In this document: positions 5,546 through 8,735 of the stretch, piece after piece | Position numbering within the stretch: position 1 is the stretch's first letter | Layout: the number at the start of each line of letters is the position of its first letter | Source of the DNA: Nitrospirota bacterium | GTDB taxonomy: Bacteria > Nitrospirota > Thermodesulfovibrionia > Thermodesulfovibrionales > JdFR-86 | NCBI GenBank assembly: GCA_030667205.1 | Contig: DAOUWH010000051.1 | Coordinates: forward strand, 1-8,735 | Direction of reading: 5' to 3' | DNA length: 8,735 nt | Notes under the pieces: generated by a model | The model's database searches: none | Seen by the model: only the letters and a program-made list of their open reading frames with translations | Told to the model about the DNA's origin: nothing | Translations under genes and position numbers: made by a program

Positions 5546-8103
5546 CCCTCCACGGGATGCTCATCGACTCGGCGCGGGCCAACTCCAAAAAGATAGCCTT
5601 TAACGTCCTCAGGGAAGGCCAGTGGGCCGGAGTCGCTTACGGCGAGTTTCTCGGGATGGCGGGGTCGGCCTGTGCCGCACTCAGAGGCGAGGGCCTTCAG
5701 CGCGGCGCGCGTGCGGCAATAGTGGCCGAGAACAGGCCCGAGTGGTGCGCCTTTTACCTCGGCATACTCATGAGCAGTGCGGTGGCCGTGCCGATAGACA
5801 TGAGGCTTACCCCCGGAGAGATTAAAAACATCCTCGCGCATTCCGAATCGGAGCTTGTAGTTTGCTCGAACGAGACGGAGGGTACCGTAAGGGAGGCCGC
5901 AGAAGGGCTTGATATAAAGACGCTGAACATCGATGCCTGCCCGCTTGATAAGACGGCGGAGGAAGTGCGGTATGAGGAGGCCTCCGGGGGCGACCTGGCA
6001 TCGTTGCTTTATACCTCGGGCACTACGGGCGTGCCAAAGGCCGTGATGCTCACGCACGGCAACCTGTGCTCCGACACAGAGGCCATAGGGGAGGTAAACA
6101 TCATCGGCGCGGGGGACAACGTTCTGTCGGCCCTTCCGCTTCATCACACGTATCCGTTCATGTGCACCTTCGTGCTCCCGCTTTCGTTGGGGGCGAGCGT
6201 CACGTACCCGGCGGGCCTGAAGGGGCCGGAGATGGTCGAGGCGGCCAGGGCCACAGGGGTGACGGTGATCATAGCCGTGCCGCTAATGCTTGAGCTTATG
6301 AGGGACAGAATTCTCACCGGAATCGGGGAGTTTTCAGGGCCCTTGGTCCGCGCGTCACTTTTTATAGTGAAGTTTCTTGGCTGGCTGAGGAAAAAGTCAG
6401 GAATCAATATCGCCCGCTACGTCTTTGCAAGGAGGCTCGGGGGGCGGTTCAGGTTCTTCGCAAGCGGAGGGGCGAGGCTCGAGCCCGCTGTAATGAAGGA
6501 CCTCGAATCACTCGGCTTTACAGTGGTAGAGGGCTACGGGCTTACCGAGACATCCCCCATCATTGCGTTTAATCCAATCGACAGGAGAAAGCCCGGCTCC
6601 GTCGGACGCCCGGTAAAGGGCGCGGAAATAAGGATTCTAAACCCATCCGAAGGCGGCGAGGGCGAGGTGGCCCTCAGGGGGCCGATGCTCATGCAGGGGT
6701 ATTATAAAAACCCCGAGGCCACGGCCTCGGCCATAAGGGGCGGGTGGTTTTCAAGCGGCGACCTGGGGCGCATCGACGATGAGGGGTATCTCTTTATCAC
6801 GGGCCGCGCGAAAGAGGTCATAGTGCTGGGCTCCGGAAAGAACGTCTACCCGGAGGACGTGGAAAAACTCTACTCGGAGATTCCGCTCATCCGGGAGCTA
6901 TGCGTGCTCGGCACGGGCGGCAGGCTCCACGCGGTAATCGTGCCCGAGCAGCAGGGCGCAGGGGAAAATCCGGAAGAGGCGCTGAGGAACGGGATTAAAA
7001 ACATCTCCGAGGGCATTGCCTCGCACATGCGCATCATGGGATATACGCTCACCGACGGGCCGCTTCCGCGAACGCCGCTTGGCAAGCTCAGGCGTTTTAT
7101 GGTCGCCGATATCCTCAAGGGCAGGCGGGAGAAAAAGCAGGAAGACCCCGCACTCCTTAAGGACGAGACATCCCGCAGGGTCGTAAGGTGTCTGGGACGC
7201 TTTTTAAGGGAGTCAGGCCCGGTGCGGGCGGACGACGACCTTGAGTTCGACCTCGGTATGGATTCACTTAAGAGGATCGAGATGGTCGTGTCGCTCGAGA
7301 AGGAGTTTTCAGTAAGACTTCCTGACAGCTTTGCCCACGAGGTGCGCACTGTCGGGGAGCTTATAAAAAGGATCAAGGACTCCGGAAGCGGGGCGCCGGA
7401 GGCCGGGGGCGCGGATGCCGCCCCGTGGGGAGCGCCCACGGAGGTGGAAAAGAAGAGGGCGGGCCTTGTGCGGGGGGCGCTGGAATGGCCCGTCTCGGCG
7501 GTCTTTGCCATGTTTTTAAAACTGTGTTTTAAGGTGTTCTTCGGGCTTGACGTTAAGGGGGTTGAGAAAATTCCGGAGCCGCCGTTCATCATCGCCCCAA
7601 ACCATGCAAGCAACCTCGACGGCTTTGTGGTGGCCTCGGCGGTGTCTTTAAGGACCTTCGGGTCGCTTTATTTCCAGGGATACTATGCGTATTTCACCGG
7701 GCCTCTGGGCGCGCTGTTCGGGAGGCTCGCGCACGTGATATCCATAGACCCTAAAACGTATCTCAACAGTGCCTTAAGACTTTCTCATCATGTGCTGGGG
7801 GGCGGTAGTGCCCTTTGCATATTCCCCGAGGGGCAGAGGAGTTTCGACGGCTCGCTTGGGGAGTTCAAGCGGGGGGTGGGCATCCTCGCCCTGAAGCTCG
7901 ACGTGCCGGTGGTGCCGGCAAAGATAGAGGGCGCCTTCGGGGTGCTGCCGCGCGAGGCGAGGCTGCCCAGGCCGGGCAGGATAAAGATCAGATTCGGCGA
8001 CCCGGTTAAGCCTTCCTCCGTGGACTTTTCGCAAATGCCCGAGGGCGTGGACAGGGAACAGTTCTTCGCGGATGTTTTAAGGCAGAGGGTAAGCGGGTTG
8101 TAG
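5542..8103 (+). CDS. Three-domain acyl-activating enzyme: AMP ligase - ACP - PlsC acyltransferase
   Basis: An 853-residue fusion. Residues 1-530 are an acyl-adenylate ligase: P-loop YTSGTTGVPKAV (157-168), GYGLTETSP (331-339), SSGDLG (404-409) and the catalytic K515 in PRTPLGKLRR. Residues about 545-612 are an acyl carrier domain with the phosphopantetheine serine S575 in DLGMDSL. A Gly/Ala-rich linker (614-632) leads to a PlsC-type acyltransferase (about 650-853) with NHASNLD (H688, D693: the HX4D catalytic pair) and FPEGQRS (761-767), preceded by a hydrophobic, probably membrane-touching stretch (648-670). The predicted job is to activate a free fatty acid with ATP, load it on the built-in carrier and pass it to a lysophospholipid or glycerol-phosphate-type acceptor. 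E. coli Aas has a ligase and an acyltransferase in the reverse order and lacks the carrier. Start TTG 5542 overlaps the phosphatase stop (TTGA) and has GGGAG 6 bases before it. Acyl chain and acceptor are unknown. Confidence 0.9.
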   Translation: MTLHGMLIDSARANSKKIAFNVLREGQWAGVAYGEFLGMAGSACAALRGEGLQRGARAAIVAENRPEWCAFYLGILMSSAVAVPIDMRLTPGEIKNILAHSESELVVCSNETEGTVREAAEGLDIKTLNIDACPLDKTAEEVRYEEASGGDLASLLYTSGTTGVPKAVMLTHGNLCSDTEAIGEVNIIGAGDNVLSALPLHHTYPFMCTFVLPLSLGASVTYPAGLKGPEMVEAARATGVTVIIAVPLMLELMRDRILTGIGEFSGPLVRASLFIVKFLGWLRKKSGINIARYVFARRLGGRFRFFASGGARLEPAVMKDLESLGFTVVEGYGLTETSPIIAFNPIDRRKPGSVGRPVKGAEIRILNPSEGGEGEVALRGPMLMQGYYKNPEATASAIRGGWFSSGDLGRIDDEGYLFITGRAKEVIVLGSGKNVYPEDVEKLYSEIPLIRELCVLGTGGRLHAVIVPEQQGAGENPEEALRNGIKNISEGIASHMRIMGYTLTDGPLPRTPLGKLRRFMVADILKGRREKKQEDPALLKDETSRRVVRCLGRFLRESGPVRADDDLEFDLGMDSLKRIEMVVSLEKEFSVRLPDSFAHEVRTVGELIKRIKDSGSGAPEAGGADAAPWGAPTEVEKKRAGLVRGALEWPVSAVFAMFLKLCFKVFFGLDVKGVEKIPEPPFIIAPNHASNLDGFVVASAVSLRTFGSLYFQGYYAYFTGPLGALFGRLAHVISIDPKTYLNSALRLSHHVLGGGSALCIFPEGQRSFDGSLGEFKRGVGILALKLDVPVVPAKIEGAFGVLPREARLPRPGRIKIRFGDPVKPSSVDFSQMPEGVDREQFFADVLRQRVSGL

Positions 8104-8104
8104 G

Positions 8105-8449
8105 TTATTCTGAATCTTCAGGGTCTTCCTGTTCTTCCGCTTCTTTGGCGTTCATGAGCATCTTGTGCAGGGTGGTCGACGGCACAAATTTAAAGCCTTC
8201 TTCCTTCCTTACCCGCCTGTAAAAGTTGCACCGGGAGCAGTCCGGAAGTTTTTGCGCGAACGAGCCCTGGGGCTTTCCGCCGCAATATGTCCCCGCAAGT
8301 ACCCAGCAGACCCTGCCCGCGTTTTTGCCGCCGTGGGTGCCGTCGAGCTTCTTGTCCGTGGCGGCGGGGCATGGCTGGCGTCCGGTCTTTTTGTGCTCCT
8401 CAGGGCCTCTTCCGCAGCCCATGACCTCCCAGCAGTTTTTCTTCTCCAA
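8105..8449 (-). CDS. Small cysteine-rich two-CW domain protein
   Basis: A 114-residue soluble protein with seven cysteines and two Cys-Trp pairs: NCWEVMGCG (C6-W7, C12), CPAA (C27), RVCWVLAGTYCGG (C48-W49, C56) and CSRCNFYRRV (C71, C74). This layout is the 'two-CW' domain, common in deltaproteobacteria and relatives, alone or attached to signalling proteins. Its biochemical role is not established; the cysteines suggest metal, cluster or redox chemistry. The tail (about 100-114) is very acidic. Start is TTG at 8449, the only canonical start in frame, with AGGAG 8 bases upstream. Stop TAA at 8107-8105 faces the TAG of the acyl enzyme with one base between, so the two genes are convergent with no terminator in the gap. 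Confidence 0.82.
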   Translation of the reverse strand: MEKKNCWEVMGCGRGPEEHKKTGRQPCPAATDKKLDGTHGGKNAGRVCWVLAGTYCGGKPQGSFAQKLPDCSRCNFYRRVRKEEGFKFVPSTTLHKMLMNAKEAEEQEDPEDSE

Positions 8450-8490
8450 ATCGATGACTCCTGATGCGACTGGATTGTTTGCTGATTAAT

Positions 8491-8518
8491 ATTATAGAAC
8501 AAACACACGGAATTTTAA
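8491..8518 (-). promoter_or_regulatory. Sigma-70 promoter candidate of the two-CW gene
   Basis: A perfect TATAAT (8496-8491) is preceded after 16 bases by TTAAAA (8518-8513), 4 of 6 matches to the -35 box. Transcription should begin about 8484, leaving a 35-nt leader that carries the AGGAG ribosome site. It follows the 3' end of the minus-strand gene at 8546. Confidence 0.6.
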
Positions 8519-8545
8519 CAGGCGCTCATTATGATTTAAAGTGAA

Positions 8546-8735
8546 TTATCCTTTACTGTCGCTGATGGTGATGTCCTTTAAATTCTTCCCGATGTTAATG
8601 ATATTGTTGGTCAGGTGCGTCGCGATTATTATTTCCATGATGGAGTTTACGTCGGGGCTGCCGGATTTAATTATATTTTCGCGCACAGCGGGCGCGACGG
8701 TCTTGTAGTCGGGGTTTTCGTGCGACCTGAAATCC
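8546..8735 (-). CDS. Unidentified protein, C-terminal 62 residues only
   Basis: A frame open from the right edge of the window to a TAA at 8548-8546; its start lies outside. The readable part runs from DFRSHENPDYKTV to a short polar end at ISDSKG. The last half, MEIIIATHLTNNIINIGKNL, looks like an amphipathic helix and faintly recalls the repeated helix of PhoU-like proteins, but that is too weak for a name. Codon choice and base composition match a coding region, though it is more A+T-rich than its neighbours. No hairpin terminator was seen in the short gap before the two-CW promoter. Confidence 0.65.
   Translation of the reverse strand, partial: DFRSHENPDYKTVAPAVRENIIKSGSPDVNSIMEIIIATHLTNNIINIGKNLKDITISDSKG

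Noticed and set aside
6870..7613. A 247-codon minus-strand open frame, with others at 5506-6147 and 6144-6407
   Set aside because: All are antisense shadows of the acyl enzyme in GC-rich DNA; the plus-strand frame is unbroken and motif-rich.
8546..8735. PhoU-like protein
   Set aside because: The resemblance is limited to one amphipathic helix of about 20 residues in a truncated C-terminus, which is not enough to name it.

Overview
The window is about 8.7 kb of GC-rich bacterial chromosome (roughly 55-60 % G+C by eye). It looks like a Gram-negative with type IV pili. The two pilins and the small cysteine-rich 'two-CW' protein point towards the Desulfobacterota/deltaproteobacteria or Nitrospirota. 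That assignment is inference, because the window has no rRNA or marker gene. No phage genes, IS transposase, tRNA, rRNA or CRISPR array were seen.

Layout. Positions 1-1033 (minus strand) hold two type IV prepilin genes: a full-length pilA-like gene (470-1033), then a strong hairpin terminator (427-458), then a second pilin gene that runs off the left edge. Upstream of the first pilin are a sigma-54-type promoter candidate and a near-perfect 25-bp palindrome that could be an activator site. Positions 1342-3358 (minus) hold a GT-A glycosyltransferase resembling the mannosylglycerate synthase / glucosyl-3-phosphoglycerate synthase group. It overlaps an MscS-related 'conserved TM helix' membrane protein. 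This looks like a two-gene unit with its own promoter, and the start of the glycosyltransferase is anomalous. Positions 3359-3554 are an intergenic stretch with pieces that look like dispersed repeats. Positions 3555-4475 (minus) are a complete branched-chain amino acid aminotransferase, ilvE.

Between ilvE and the plus-strand genes lies a 282-bp divergent regulatory region, most of it filled by four tandem 49-bp repeats arranged A-B-A-B. Both flanking genes have promoter-like hexamers so close to their ATG, and so little Shine-Dalgarno sequence, that leaderless mRNAs are possible. Positions 4757-8103 (plus) form a two-gene operon: an inositol-monophosphatase/FBPase-superfamily phosphatase overlaps by 4 bp an 853-residue three-domain enzyme (acyl-adenylate ligase, acyl carrier protein, PlsC acyltransferase). 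One base after that gene ends lies the stop codon of the convergent two-CW protein gene (8105-8449, minus), which has a good sigma-70 promoter. The last 190 bases are the 3' end of an unidentified minus-strand gene.

Possible links between the genes. The glycosyltransferase and MscS-like protein suggest an osmotic or compatible-solute role. The phosphatase and acyl-activating/acyltransferase pair suggests making or remodelling a lipid. Neither is proven by sequence alone. The most unusual items are the 49-bp repeat array with paired changes in its hairpin, the glycosyltransferase lacking a usable start codon upstream of its conserved N-terminus, and the self-contained activate-carry-transfer acyl enzyme.
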